Shown: one piece after another, positions 39,416-48,331 of the stretch
How positions within the stretch are numbered: the first letter of the stretch is position 1
Layout: each line of letters opens with the position of its first letter
From: an uncultured Clostridia bacterium
GTDB taxonomy: Bacteria > Bacillota > Clostridia > TANB77 > CAG-508
DNA length: 64,000 nucleotides
Reading direction: 5' to 3'
Assembly: GCA_934120675.1 (NCBI GenBank)
Contig: CAKOUU010000008.1
Location: forward strand, 6,477-70,476
Made by a program: the position numbers and the translations under genes
Notes under the pieces: model-generated
Seen by the model: the letters and a program-made list of their open reading frames with translations, nothing else
The model's database searches: none
What the model was told of the DNA's origin: nothing

Positions 39416-39640
39416 CAAAAACACTCCCATAGATTTTTACATCTATAGGAGTGCATTTATTACACGGTTCCATCCTAATTTTTACTTAATTAAAAGATTA
39501 TAACGCATCTTACACGTTTGGCTTATTCACCAAAAACTTGAAGAGTTAGTTTTTCAAATATGTTTTCTTGAACAAGCTTTCAGCCACGGCTAGTTCTCTC
39601 TTTTTAGTAACCTTTATTTTACTTTTCTCTTACTTGTTTT
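39416..39640 (-). promoter_or_regulatory. T-box leader of thrS
   Basis: Minus strand. Stem I arms AAGAG/CTCTT (39598-39602, 39541-39545) with a likely ACT threonine specifier in AAAACTAAC; antiterminator T-box AGGATGGAACCGTG (39463-39476, close to the consensus AGGGTGGAACCGCG); terminator CACTCC...GGAGTG with 13-bp arms (39422-39453) and a T-run. Uncharged tRNA-Thr would favour the antiterminator and allow thrS expression. Confidence 0.88.
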
Positions 39641-39826
39641 TTCTTATTATATTTTTATTTTAATACCTTTTTGCTTAAAAGTCAATTGATTTTTTGATTT
39701 TTTGATTTTTTCTTTTTAATCCTTACGTAATGAAATTTTACATTAATAATTTTTTTTATTTTTAATAATTTCAGGCCATAACGGTGGGATGCCTATAAAA
39801 TAGACATCCCCTTCATTCCTATCAGT

Positions 39827-40309
39827 TTACTTATCAAGCACTTCTCTGTATGTGATAACATAAGACTCACCATATATATAAGTGCTTAATCTAGTACTAA
39901 TATCTACTATCTCATACTTATCAAAATCAAATAAATTATAAAAACTTTGATATTCTGATTGTTTACGTGTTTTGTATAAGTAGTACTTATATGCTACAGC
40001 TTCATTTGCATTATCATCTTCTTTTTTACCATATGTTACAATATATGATTCGCCATAGCAATATGTATCCATACCTGTTGTAATATCAATTATTTTATAG
40101 TTTGTATTATCAAAAGTTGTAAGGAATTTAAGGTATTCCTTATCGTCTCTTGTACTATAAATTGATATTGAATTCAAGGATGAATCGTCTGTTTCTAATG
40201 TTGTATCACTTGTGTCATCAAGAGTTACTATATTACTTGATTCGCCACAAGAACAAAGTACTATGGTCATACATACAACCAATAAAAATAAATAATACCG
40301 TTTTTTCAT
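39827..40309 (-). CDS. Small lipoprotein with internal duplication
   Basis: 160 residues. The N-terminal signal peptide ends with the lipobox LCSC, giving a cysteine that would be lipidated and anchored outside the membrane. Two similar units follow: EYLKFLTTFDNTNYKIIDIT and CYGESYIVTYGKKED, then EYQSFYNLFDFDKYEIVDIS and IYGESYVITYREV. CGG is codon 4. It stands alone with a GGAGG site. The repeat is not a domain I know. Confidence 0.75.
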   Translation of the reverse strand: MKKRYYLFLLVVCMTIVLCSCGESSNIVTLDDTSDTTLETDDSSLNSISIYSTRDDKEYLKFLTTFDNTNYKIIDITTGMDTYCYGESYIVTYGKKEDDNANEAVAYKYYLYKTRKQSEYQSFYNLFDFDKYEIVDISTRLSTYIYGESYVITYREVLDK

Positions 40310-40435
40310 GAGATATTCCTCCTTACAATTGTTATATGAGTATTAATTGTTACATGCTATTTTTATTGCATAGCTACAAAACCTAAATATATTATACTTT
40401 AAACTTACATAAATTTCAATTAATTTCAGTATTTT

Positions 40436-40464
40436 TTGATTTTTTCTTTATTTTGTGGTATAAT
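40436..40464 (+). promoter_or_regulatory. Promoter of the 92-residue gene
   Basis: TTGATT, 17 bases, TATAAT with an extended -10 TGG, the same TGTGGTATAAT word as at 1177's promoter. Confidence 0.65.
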
Positions 40465-40496
40465 TTAATTATCAATTACCCAAGGAGGAATTACAT

Positions 40497-40775
40497 ATGA
40501 CATATGACGAAAACCAAAACCACTCCAAGAAAGATTTAGTTGACATCTTGAAAATGGAATATTACGAAAACTACTACAGGAAAGATTCTATTGACATATC
40601 TAAAATGCCTTTAGAAAAATTAGAAACTTTACGGGATCTTGCTCGATATAGAATATCCCAAACTAATTTAGGTGATAAGAAAAAGTTGATTATTTTGAGG
40701 CAAGTGCTTTTAACTCTTAATCACCGCATTTTGATGAGAAAGTTGATTGAACATAAATATTCCGGTCTTTCTTAA
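40497..40775 (+). CDS. Small helical protein of unknown function
   Basis: 92 residues. The site AAGGAGGAA, a consensus promoter and a perfect terminator support it. The protein is Lys/Glu/Tyr/Leu-rich and predicted helical (LVDILKMEYYENYYRKDSID; LRDLARYRISQTNLGDKKKL). CGG is codon 46. No membrane segment; no family recognised. Confidence 0.65.
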   Translation: MTYDENQNHSKKDLVDILKMEYYENYYRKDSIDISKMPLEKLETLRDLARYRISQTNLGDKKKLIILRQVLLTLNHRILMRKLIEHKYSGLS

Positions 40776-40783
40776 AAGTCATC

Positions 40784-40814
40784 AATGCTCCCATATTTGG
40801 GAGCATTATTTTTC
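40784..40814 (+). terminator. Intrinsic terminator
   Basis: AATGCTCCC/GGGAGCATT stem with ATATTT loop, then ATTTTTC. Confidence 0.9.
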
Positions 40815-40836
40815 TTATATATAATAATATTATTTA

Positions 40837-40912
40837 TGGAGCTTACAGCGAGGATTGAACTCGCGACCTCGGCCTTACCAAGGCCGCACTCTACCAACTG
40901 AGCTATGCAAGC
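40837..40912 (-). tRNA. tRNA-Thr (anticodon GGU)
   Basis: 76 bases including CCA. Acceptor GCTTGCA/TGTAAGC, D-arm AGCTCAGTTGGTAGAG, anticodon loop TTGGTAA in stem GGCC/GGCC, T-arm GCGAGTTCAATCCTCGC. It is the substrate sensed by the nearby T-box. Confidence 0.95.
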
Positions 40913-41048
40913 ATATAGATTGTTTCAAACTTTCACATAAGCTTTTGACAACCATTTTATAACAAACTGACAACTATAATAATTAATATCAATTTTAAAG
41001 TCAATGCCCTATTTGGAACTAATATTCCAAAAAGGACATTTTCAAATT

Positions 41049-41684
41049 TTAAAATAAATTTTTTATTGCTTTTTTTCTTATTCTTTGTATTGCATTATCA
41101 ACTGATTTTATCGGTGTATCAAGCCTTTTAGCAATAACTTCATAACTTTCACCTTGCATATATCTTTCCAAAACTTGTCCTTCAAATTTGCTTAAAGACT
41201 TATGCACAGCATTTTGTATTTCGTCAAATGATTCTTGTTTCATTATTGTTTCTAGCGGATCTTCTATTGTATCTACTTCAAAAGTTTCAATCAATTCTGT
41301 ACCATCTTCGTCGTTTTCGTACGCTGATGTATTTAATGACAAATATGAATTAAGTGGCATATGCTTTTGCCTGTTAGAACTTTTTATTGCAGTTATTAAT
41401 TGTCTTTCTATACATAAATTTGCAAATGTTTTAAATGTGTTTTGTTTACAATGGTCAAACCCTTTAATTGCTTTATACAAACCTATCATTCCCTCTTGGA
41501 TAATATCTTCTCTTTCTGCTCCAATAATAAAGTATTTTCCGACTTTTGAGTTTACTAAATCTTTATATTTATCTAGCAAAAATGATAAGGCTTGCTCGTC
41601 TCCATCTTTTATTTGAGATATTATTTGTTCGTCTGTTAAATTTGCATACTTTTCTGTTGTATAATATATGTTACTATTTTGCAT
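41049..41684 (-). CDS. sigH: RNA polymerase sporulation sigma factor SigH
   Basis: 211 residues from the ATG at 41684; GCGGAGGT lies 11 bases before it. A longer reading from 41720 exists but has a poorer site. Sigma region 2 is EREDIIQEGMIGLYKAIKGF, the hallmark of SigH; region 4 is KSLSKFEGQVLERYMQGESY with the helix-turn-helix IAKRLDTPIKSVDNAIQR. SigH starts sporulation gene expression. This, with coat and germination-type genes, argues for a spore former. Confidence 0.9.
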   Translation of the reverse strand: MQNSNIYYTTEKYANLTDEQIISQIKDGDEQALSFLLDKYKDLVNSKVGKYFIIGAEREDIIQEGMIGLYKAIKGFDHCKQNTFKTFANLCIERQLITAIKSSNRQKHMPLNSYLSLNTSAYENDEDGTELIETFEVDTIEDPLETIMKQESFDEIQNAVHKSLSKFEGQVLERYMQGESYEVIAKRLDTPIKSVDNAIQRIRKKAIKNLF

Positions 41685-41737
41685 ATGTCTTAAATACCTC
41701 CGCTTGTTACTTTTAGTCATTATATCTTTTAAAGTCC

Positions 41738-43429
41738 TTAAAAGTCAAGACTTTCTTTTAAAAATGTCCAAAAATTATCTGTTTCCATGCCTTTTTCCCA
41801 AGAGGCAACTCCAGCTAAATTATTATTTCTGATTAAGTTTATTTTTTCTGTTAATGATTTTTCATCTTCTATCCAAATTTTCTTTGTATATTGACCATCT
41901 TGGTATTCTACATAGTATTGTTTTAAGTTATCGTCCCATTGTTTTTCTACTCCAGCAGGAATTACATTATACATATTTTTTAATGATACTGTAGTTTGTT
42001 TTACAACTTTTCCTGAGCTGTCTTCTGTCCATAATCTTGTGTATAGTGGAATAGCTAAAATAATTTTATCACTTTTTATTTCTTCTGTTTTTAAAAATTT
42101 GTTCAAGCTTACATTTACCCAGTCATATCCTGCTGTTGTTCCTGATTTATTACTTGATGTTCCATATTGGTCATATGCCATAAATATTATATAATCTGCA
42201 ACATCTCCAATTACATTTCTGTCAAAACACATTGACCATGTTTCAGAGCCATCTGGTGCAGTAACATCAACAGATACTACAAGTCCCATATCTTTTAATC
42301 TAGGTGTTAATTCTATTATAAATCTAGAATACATATCTTTGTCTTCTTGTTTCATATTTTCAAAGTCTATATTTATACCATCTAATTTATATCTAACACA
42401 AGCAACTACTATTTCATTTATTAATTCTTGTCTTTTATTGTAGTCATTCATTATATCTGAAGTAACATTTATCATTCCATTTCCTGCATTTTGAACCATT
42501 GGCCATACTTTATATCCATTTGAATGTGCCCATTCTATATATTCTTGACCTGCTTGTCCTATATTTTCAGTTAGTTCTCCTTTTGAATTTAAGTGGAAGA
42601 ATGCTGGTGATACAACATTTACGCCATCCATTGTAACCCCTGTTCTATCTGGAGCTGTTGCTACTTCTGAATAATAGTCCCAAACTAAATTTACTTTTCC
42701 ATCTATTTGTTTTGATTCTTGCATTTCTTCTCTAACTACTACTGTATTTGCTATTTTGTTAGATTTTACAAAACCAACTTTTCCATTTTCAGTTCTTATT
42801 TTTGCATACCCTTTATCTTCTGAAACAACTATTACATAACTTCCTTTTTTTACTCTGTCTACTGTTTTTGCTATAAATTTTGTTGAAGATTTTACTGCTA
42901 CATCTTTTGTTATTATTGCCTTTTTTTGTTCTTTTGATGTTGAATCTATTGTTAATACTTTTGAATTTTCTATATATTTAATTTCTATTCCATATACATC
43001 TTCTAATTCTGTTATTGGAATATATATTGTTCCATTTCTGTTTTCCGCATGTGCATATGTATTTTTATTTGAACCATTTACATTCATTTTGTTTTCTTCT
43101 AAGCTTATTGTTGCTATTTTATTATTGTATGTTGTTACTATATTATCATTTTCTTTGTCTTCATATATGTATTTATCAAAAAAGTTTCCTAAATCTTGTT
43201 TTGATATGTATATGTTGTCATTTTCTATTATGATTTCTTTCTTTAAGTTTGATGTTACATTTTTGTTGTTTATTACCAAGTTGATGTTTTTGTTTTTGTC
43301 TAGTATTATGTGATTATTTATGTTATAGGCTATAATTCCTATTAAAATTATTCCTATTATTGTTATAAATGTTTTTATTATTCTTTTTTTCTTTTTTTCT
43401 ATTTGTTCTTTTGTCATTCTTTGTTTCAT
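41738..43429 (-). CDS. Glycoside hydrolase family 18 protein with SH3 and stalk domains
   Basis: 563 residues. A membrane anchor (about 18-36) is followed by a copper-amine-oxidase-like stalk domain (about 50-165), an SH3b domain (VKKGSYVIVVSEDKGYAKIR) and a GH18 barrel (about 245-563) with the catalytic LDGINIDFEN where the last Glu is the acid. The layout resembles spore cortex-lytic and cell-wall N-acetylglucosaminidases such as SleL/YdhD. It is likely membrane-bound and exposed, acting on peptidoglycan. Confidence 0.88.
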   Translation of the reverse strand: MKQRMTKEQIEKKKKRIIKTFITIIGIILIGIIAYNINNHIILDKNKNINLVINNKNVTSNLKKEIIIENDNIYISKQDLGNFFDKYIYEDKENDNIVTTYNNKIATISLEENKMNVNGSNKNTYAHAENRNGTIYIPITELEDVYGIEIKYIENSKVLTIDSTSKEQKKAIITKDVAVKSSTKFIAKTVDRVKKGSYVIVVSEDKGYAKIRTENGKVGFVKSNKIANTVVVREEMQESKQIDGKVNLVWDYYSEVATAPDRTGVTMDGVNVVSPAFFHLNSKGELTENIGQAGQEYIEWAHSNGYKVWPMVQNAGNGMINVTSDIMNDYNKRQELINEIVVACVRYKLDGINIDFENMKQEDKDMYSRFIIELTPRLKDMGLVVSVDVTAPDGSETWSMCFDRNVIGDVADYIIFMAYDQYGTSSNKSGTTAGYDWVNVSLNKFLKTEEIKSDKIILAIPLYTRLWTEDSSGKVVKQTTVSLKNMYNVIPAGVEKQWDDNLKQYYVEYQDGQYTKKIWIEDEKSLTEKINLIRNNNLAGVASWEKGMETDNFWTFLKESLDF

Positions 43430-43556
43430 TTTTTCTTTTCCTTTCGCATATTTATTTTATACTTATACTATATCATAAGTTTTTAAGTTATAAAAGAGGT
43501 TTTTTATAATTTTCCGAATTTATAAAAACAAAAACTACCAATATATTTCGTTATTG

Positions 43557-43589
43557 AAAAAGAGCAGGATATTTTCCTGCCCCTTTTTA
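43557..43589 (-). terminator. Intrinsic terminator
   Basis: GGCAGGA/TCCTGCT stem with AAAATA loop on the minus strand, then TTTTTC. It ends a small decayed gene. Confidence 0.7.
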
Positions 43590-43590
43590 A

Positions 43591-43755
43591 TTATGCAACT
43601 AAACAAGCATCAATAAATTTCTGTGTAATGCTATACTTGACTTCTTCATCACACTTTAGAAATCCTTTTTCTGCCATTTCTTGCATCAATTCGATTTCCC
43701 GTGAACTTACACTGTTGTCGCACAAATCTTTGTATTCATCACTGGAAAAAGTCTG
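43591..43755 (-). pseudogene. Small gene remnant without a start
   Basis: 55 codons lead without ATG to SVSSREIELMQEMAEKGFLK, then KYSITQKFIDACLVA and stop, followed closely by a good terminator. A TAA stands directly upstream and no ribosome-binding site is present. The open frame and terminator suggest the end of a once-functional small gene. It carries one CGG codon (43699-43701). Confidence 0.4.
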
Positions 43756-43860
43756 TTAATCATTGAAATTAAATGGTTAGTAGACTTTTATTTGCTTAAC
43801 TTGACAAGTGTTGAATTTTATGTTAATGTATATGTTAACAAACTTAAAGGAGGAAACATT

Positions 43861-44325
43861 ATGAATAAAAAAGCAAAATACAAGGAATTAGCAAAGAAGG
43901 CATTTCGGCAAGCTTTAAAAGAAGAAGAAGGTTTAATTTCTCTACAAATTGATCCTTTGGTTCACCTCGACGAAGTTGATTTCAATAACAAGGAGGAATT
44001 TAAGGCATTTATGAATCGTTCTTGCCCATTCTTTATGGATATTGAAGATAAAGAAGGATGGCAAATTTGTATTGACACTTTACAAAAATTAGTTATACAA
44101 AAATATAACAATTTGGAAAACGAGGAATTAAAACCAACTCAAGCATTACAACTTATATTATTAATGGAAACATTTTCTAGTATGACATGGATACAAGATA
44201 ATCTGAAAGAAAGATTGACAGAATTGCCAATGTCAACATATTTAGTATCTAAACTTTATATTATGCCAAATATAGTTCCAGAAGATTTTTTTGAGTTTTT
44301 CAAAGAATTAAATAAAGTATTTTAA
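43861..44325 (+). CDS. Hypothetical protein, first of a tandem paralogue pair
   Basis: 154 residues from ATG 43861, preceded by AAAGGAGGAAACATT. It is soluble and helical, starting KKAKYKELAKKAFRQALKEE, and shares this start and the segments QKYNNLENEELKPTQ, LLMETF and EFFKELNKVF with the next gene. CGG is codon 16. Each copy has its own promoter (TTGACA-17-TAATGT here) and its own terminator of nearly identical sequence. No family recognised. Confidence 0.75.
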   Translation: MNKKAKYKELAKKAFRQALKEEEGLISLQIDPLVHLDEVDFNNKEEFKAFMNRSCPFFMDIEDKEGWQICIDTLQKLVIQKYNNLENEELKPTQALQLILLMETFSSMTWIQDNLKERLTELPMSTYLVSKLYIMPNIVPEDFFEFFKELNKVF

Positions 44326-44333
44326 CTTTTTAG

Positions 44334-44368
44334 ACACAAGAACTTAAATTAAGTTTTTGTGTTTTTTT
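44334..44368 (+). terminator. Intrinsic terminator
   Basis: ACACAAgAACTTAA and TTAAGTTtTTGTGT arms, then TTTTTTT. Confidence 0.8.
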
Positions 44369-44436
44369 CTGTTAGCTTGAAAAATATCACATTTTATGTT
44401 AATATATGTGTTAACAAACTTAAAGGAGGAAACATT

Positions 44437-44916
44437 ATGGATAAAAAAGTAAAATATAAAAAATTAGCAGAGAGAGCATTTCGGCAAGCTTTAAAAGATG
44501 AAGAATATTCACATATATGCATAGATTCTCAAGTAGTATCTTTAATGCATAATAGCGACATCGAAAGGTATTATAATACCAAGAAAAAATTCAAAAAATT
44601 TATAAATGAATATTCTCCTTTTTTCATAGAAATTGAGTCTAAGAAAGACTTGCCAATTCTTTTAGAAAATTTGAAACGTTTAGTTATGCAAAAATATAAC
44701 AACTTAGAAAATGAAAAATTAAAGCCAACTCAAGTTGCATTCATTATATTATTAATGGAAACATTTGGGGACTTAACAATGGTACAAAATAACTTAAAGC
44801 AACGAGTTAACGATTTTCCTATTGCAGCATATGTAGTGGCACAATTTTATATTATACCTGATATAGAACCTGAAGTCTTTGTAGAATTTTGCAAAAAACT
44901 AAATAAGGTATTTTAA
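44437..44916 (+). CDS. Hypothetical protein, second of the tandem paralogue pair
   Basis: 159 residues from ATG 44437, with the same AAAGGAGGAAACATT site as its neighbour. Matching segments include KYKKLAERAFRQALKDEE, QKYNNLENEKLKPTQ and EFCKKLNKVF. Its promoter is TTGAAA-17-TAATAT. The CGG at codon 16 is kept, while the middle of the protein has diverged considerably. This suggests an old duplication with conserved regulation. Confidence 0.75.
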   Translation: MDKKVKYKKLAERAFRQALKDEEYSHICIDSQVVSLMHNSDIERYYNTKKKFKKFINEYSPFFIEIESKKDLPILLENLKRLVMQKYNNLENEKLKPTQVAFIILLMETFGDLTMVQNNLKQRVNDFPIAAYVVAQFYIIPDIEPEVFVEFCKKLNKVF

Positions 44917-44923
44917 CTTTTTT

Positions 44924-44960
44924 AGGCACAAGAACTTAGAATATAGTTTTTGTGCTTTTT
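44924..44960 (+). terminator. Intrinsic terminator
   Basis: GCACAAGAACT and AGTTTTTGTGC arms, then TTTTTTC. Confidence 0.75.
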
Positions 44961-44985
44961 TCTTTTATAATATTGAACAAAACAG

Positions 44986-45147
44986 GTTACAGTTCAGTAA
45001 GAAATTTTGTAAATTTGCTTTAAATGTTGATATACTAATATTTTGCAGTAAAAGACCTATAGGTAGACCCCGGCTATGTTTTTTACAAAAAATATTAATA
45101 TATCAACATTTATAATAATTAATTCCTATACTTTACTGAACTGTTAC
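44986..45147. repeat. 162-bp hairpin element
   Basis: Outer 15-base arms (44986-45000, 45133-45147) pair with one mismatch; inner arms of about 30 bases (AAATGTTGATATA and complement, 45022-45053 and 45081-45111) enclose AGACCTATAGGTAGACCCCG. The end GTTACAGTTCA recalls the ends of the element at 6686. No reading frame. Confidence 0.7.
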
Positions 45148-45190
45148 ATGTTTCCATTATAAAAAGGCAGATAGCCTGCCTTTTTTTGTC

Positions 45191-47320
45191 TTATTTTAAA
45201 ATTCTAAGTGTATTAAATATTGTAATCAAAGTAACACCAACATCAGCAAAAACTGCTTGCCACATATCAGCAACTCCTAATAAACTTAAAACTAAAGTCA
45301 ATATTTTAACACCTATTGAAAAAATTAAATTTTGTTTTATAATTTTATTTGTCTTTTTAGAAACTTCAATCGCATCACCAATTTTAGAAAGTTCATCTGT
45401 CATTATTACAACATCAGAAGCTTCTATTGCTGAACTCGAACCAATTCCACCCATTGAAATTCCAACATCTGCTCTTGCTAGTACTGGGCTATCATTTATT
45501 CCATCACCAACAAATGCAACTTTTTGGTGTTCATCTCTTTTTGCGATTATTGTATCTAATTCATTGTATTTATCTTGTGGTAACATTTCTGATTTTACCG
45601 CTTTTATGCCAACTTCTTTTGCTATTTTTTCTGCAATTTCTTTTTTGTCACCTGTGAACATTTTTGTGTTTATTCCTAATCTATGAAGTTTTTCCATTGT
45701 TTCTTTTGTTGCTGGTTTTATTTCATCTGTTAAAACTATTTTCCCGACAACATTTCCGTCTATATTTAGGTATAGAACTGTTCCAACAATATTTTCTTTA
45801 TCTGCATTTGTGAATTCTGCATTTCCAATTTTTATTGTCTTTCCTTCATATTGATATTGAATTCCTTTTCCTGAAACTTCTTCAAAATTTTCAACATTCT
45901 CTATTTTTAAATTTTTTTGTTCATTCTTATCTTTGTTTCCGTTTAAAATTTCGTTGTCATCTTTGCTAACTAATTTCAAATATTTTTTTAATATTGATTT
46001 TGCTATTGGATGATTTGAATTTTTTTCGCCCATTGCAAAATATTTTAAAACATCTTGTTCTGTGTACATTTCATCAATTGCTTGTATTTCTGACACTGCA
46101 AAATTTCCTGTTGTAATTGTTCCTGTTTTATCAAATATAATTTCTTTGATATCTTTTATTCCATCTAAATAATCACTACCTTTAATCAATATTCCTTTTT
46201 TAGATGCCTTACCTATTCCTGAAAAATAACTTAATGGAACTGATATCGCTATTGAGCATGGGCATGAAATTACTAAGAATATTAGTGCTTTATAAATACT
46301 TTCTTTGTAAGTTACCCCTGCTATAATTAGTGGCATAAATATTGCTACTAATAGTGCAAGCCCCATTACAACTGGTGTATAGATTTTTGCTGCTTTTGAT
46401 ACAAATGTCTCTGTTTTTGCTTTTTTGTCTGTTGCATTTTCAACTAAGTTTAATATTTGACTTACTGTACTGTTTTCATATGTTTGCTCAACCTTTACTT
46501 CTATTAATCCATTTGTGTTTATGCTTCCTGATAGAACTTTGCTATTTTCTGATACTTCTATAAGTTTGCTTTCACCTGTTAATGCTGAATTGTCAATTTG
46601 AGAATTTCCTTTTATTACAATGCCATCTAGTGGTATTTTTTCTCCTGTTTTTACAAGAATAATATCCCCTATTTTTACTTTGTCTGGTGTTACTTGCTCC
46701 CATTCTTCACCTTTTTTCAAGTTTGCATATTCTGGTTTTATATTCATTAAATCTGATATTGATTTTCTTGTTTTATTAACAGCTTTTGATTCTAAAATTT
46801 TCCCTATTTCATATAGTGTAATTACCATTAGTCCTTCTGAATTTTTTCCAACTAAATATGCTCCTATTGCTGATACTACAATTAGCATATTTTCGTCTAA
46901 TACTTTGTTTTTAAATAATTGTTTAAATCCTTTTTTAGCTGTTTTGTATAACAATATAACAAATGCTATTATTGTTAATATATTTGTTATAAGTGTTGAT
47001 TTGCTTACTATTAAAGCTATTGCATATATTATAAGTCCTACTATTATTCTCACAATATCTAGTTCATTGTGTTCTTCTTTTTCTTTGATCTTTTCTCCAT
47101 CTTCTAAAACCTCAACATCTGGTTCTAATTTTTGAACTAATTTTGTTATTTCCTTTTTTGGACTTGGTTTGTCTGTTTTAAATGTTAATTTTAATGTTGA
47201 AAAATTAACAACTACATCTTCATATCCTTCTGTATTTGCTATTTCGTCTTCTACTTTTTTTGCACATGCTGCACAGTCTAACCCCTCTAATGTATATTTA
47301 TAACTCTTCAATATGTTCAC
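45191..47320 (-). CDS. cadA: Heavy-metal P-type ATPase (Cd/Zn/Pb efflux, CadA/ZntA type)
   Basis: 709 residues. The N-terminal metal-binding domain holds LEGLDCAACAKKVEDEI; the membrane motif CPC is in ISCPCSIAISVPL; the phosphorylation site is FDKTGTITTG; the hinge is GDGINDSPVLARADVGISMG. It pumps Zn, Cd or Pb out of the cell. Its start overlaps the end of the repressor gene by 23 bases, so the two are co-transcribed and the efflux pump is metal-induced. Confidence 0.93.
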   Translation of the reverse strand: MNILKSYKYTLEGLDCAACAKKVEDEIANTEGYEDVVVNFSTLKLTFKTDKPSPKKEITKLVQKLEPDVEVLEDGEKIKEKEEHNELDIVRIIVGLIIYAIALIVSKSTLITNILTIIAFVILLYKTAKKGFKQLFKNKVLDENMLIVVSAIGAYLVGKNSEGLMVITLYEIGKILESKAVNKTRKSISDLMNIKPEYANLKKGEEWEQVTPDKVKIGDIILVKTGEKIPLDGIVIKGNSQIDNSALTGESKLIEVSENSKVLSGSINTNGLIEVKVEQTYENSTVSQILNLVENATDKKAKTETFVSKAAKIYTPVVMGLALLVAIFMPLIIAGVTYKESIYKALIFLVISCPCSIAISVPLSYFSGIGKASKKGILIKGSDYLDGIKDIKEIIFDKTGTITTGNFAVSEIQAIDEMYTEQDVLKYFAMGEKNSNHPIAKSILKKYLKLVSKDDNEILNGNKDKNEQKNLKIENVENFEEVSGKGIQYQYEGKTIKIGNAEFTNADKENIVGTVLYLNIDGNVVGKIVLTDEIKPATKETMEKLHRLGINTKMFTGDKKEIAEKIAKEVGIKAVKSEMLPQDKYNELDTIIAKRDEHQKVAFVGDGINDSPVLARADVGISMGGIGSSSAIEASDVVIMTDELSKIGDAIEVSKKTNKIIKQNLIFSIGVKILTLVLSLLGVADMWQAVFADVGVTLITIFNTLRILK

Positions 47321-47651
47321 TTCCTTTCTTTACGATTTGTTCGATGTGTTCATCATCTAAACTGTAAAATATTGTTTTTCCCTCTCTTCTGAATTTTACT
47401 AATTTTGACTGTTTTAGTAATCTTAATTGGTGTGATATTGCTGATTGCGTTGTTCCTACTATGTTTGCTATGTCACACACACATAGTTCTTCTTCTAGCA
47501 AGGCATATATTATTTTCATTCTTGTTGAATCTGCAAATACTTTAAATAACTCCGCTAAGTCGTATATAAAGCCATCTTCTGGCATTTTTTGTTTTACCTT
47601 TTTTACTGTTTCTTCGTGCAATATGTTGCACTCTGTAAAATTTTCTTCCAT
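47298..47651 (-). CDS. ArsR/SmtB-family metal-sensing repressor (CadC-like)
   Basis: 117 residues. The winged helix is clear (LAELFKVFADSTRMKIIYAL; GTTQSAISHQLRLLKQSKLV; FRREGKTIFYSLDDEH). ELCVCDIANIVG carries the paired cysteines of the CadC/alpha-3 metal site, and early cysteine C9 may join them. Cd, Pb or Zn binding releases DNA. It precedes the efflux ATPase in one operon and has a palindrome next to its promoter. Confidence 0.92.
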   Translation of the reverse strand: MEENFTECNILHEETVKKVKQKMPEDGFIYDLAELFKVFADSTRMKIIYALLEEELCVCDIANIVGTTQSAISHQLRLLKQSKLVKFRREGKTIFYSLDDEHIEQIVKKGSEHIEEL

Positions 47652-47754
47652 ATTTATTGATGTTCCTTTCTTTTAAAGGTATAGAATTTAATTTGCATAC
47701 TCATAATATCCAAATTTTTATTTTTCAACCCCTTAATACTAATGCTATATGATT

Positions 47755-47811
47755 ATATGAATATTTGTTCATATGTAGTTATATTATATTCTTAATAAAA
47801 TTTTTTGTCAA
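47755..47811 (-). promoter_or_regulatory. Metal-regulated promoter and operator of the cadC-cadA operon
   Basis: Minus strand TTGACA (47806-47811), 17 bases, TATAAT (47783-47788). The palindrome ATATGAA-CAAATA-TTCATAT (47755-47774) directly follows the -10, matching ArsR/SmtB operators of TGAA/TTCA type. The rest of 47652-48037 shows no gene. Confidence 0.8.
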
Positions 47812-48037
47812 CATCTTTTTAAAGAAAAAATTTATAATTTAAAATTTTGATAACATCCTACAATCAATAAATTTTAACATCATCTCAAATAAATTCTTAG
47901 TAAAATTTACTTAATAAATATCAAAATATTGTAGCACTAATCAAATTTATTGTAATAGTTCTATGATATTTATACCATACTATTTTTACAGTAATTATGA
48001 CATAATTATCGCAACAATTATTTATGGAGGCTGTTAA

Positions 48038-48253
48038 ATGATTAAAGAATATCGAGTTAAAAATGGCTTTTCACAAGAAGAACTAGCCGAAAAAATAGAT
48101 ATCAGTTGGAGACATCTTCAACGTTTAGAACACAACGAATCAAAAACTACTGTTAAGACCTTGAAAAAACTTATAAAAGTTCTTAATATTTCCGATGAAG
48201 ATATTATAAGATATTTAAAAACAGATGTTGATATTGAAGAAATCGATTATTAA
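48038..48253 (+). CDS. Small XRE-family helix-turn-helix protein
   Basis: 71 residues, one complete XRE-type domain: IKEYRVKNGFSQEELAEKI then WRHLQRLEHNESKTTVKTLK. A TGGAGGCTG site precedes it. It may repress nearby genes, but no target palindrome is evident. It lacks the CGG codon seen in most other single plus-strand small genes here. Confidence 0.85.
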   Translation: MIKEYRVKNGFSQEELAEKIDISWRHLQRLEHNESKTTVKTLKKLIKVLNISDEDIIRYLKTDVDIEEIDY

Positions 48254-48260
48254 ATACAAA

Positions 48261-48296
48261 AATGAGATTAACTCTTTTGAATTAATCTCATTTTTG
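48261..48296 (+). terminator. Intrinsic terminator
   Basis: AATGAGATTAA and TTAATCTCATT arms, then TTTTGG. Confidence 0.8.
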
Positions 48297-48331
48297 GCAT
48301 TCACAATATTTAACTATAAAATTTTTATACA

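Noticed and set aside
43591..43755. A functional small gene starting from TTG
   Set aside because: TTG is inside the frame without a ribosome-binding site and a stop stands just upstream, so I list it as a remnant only.
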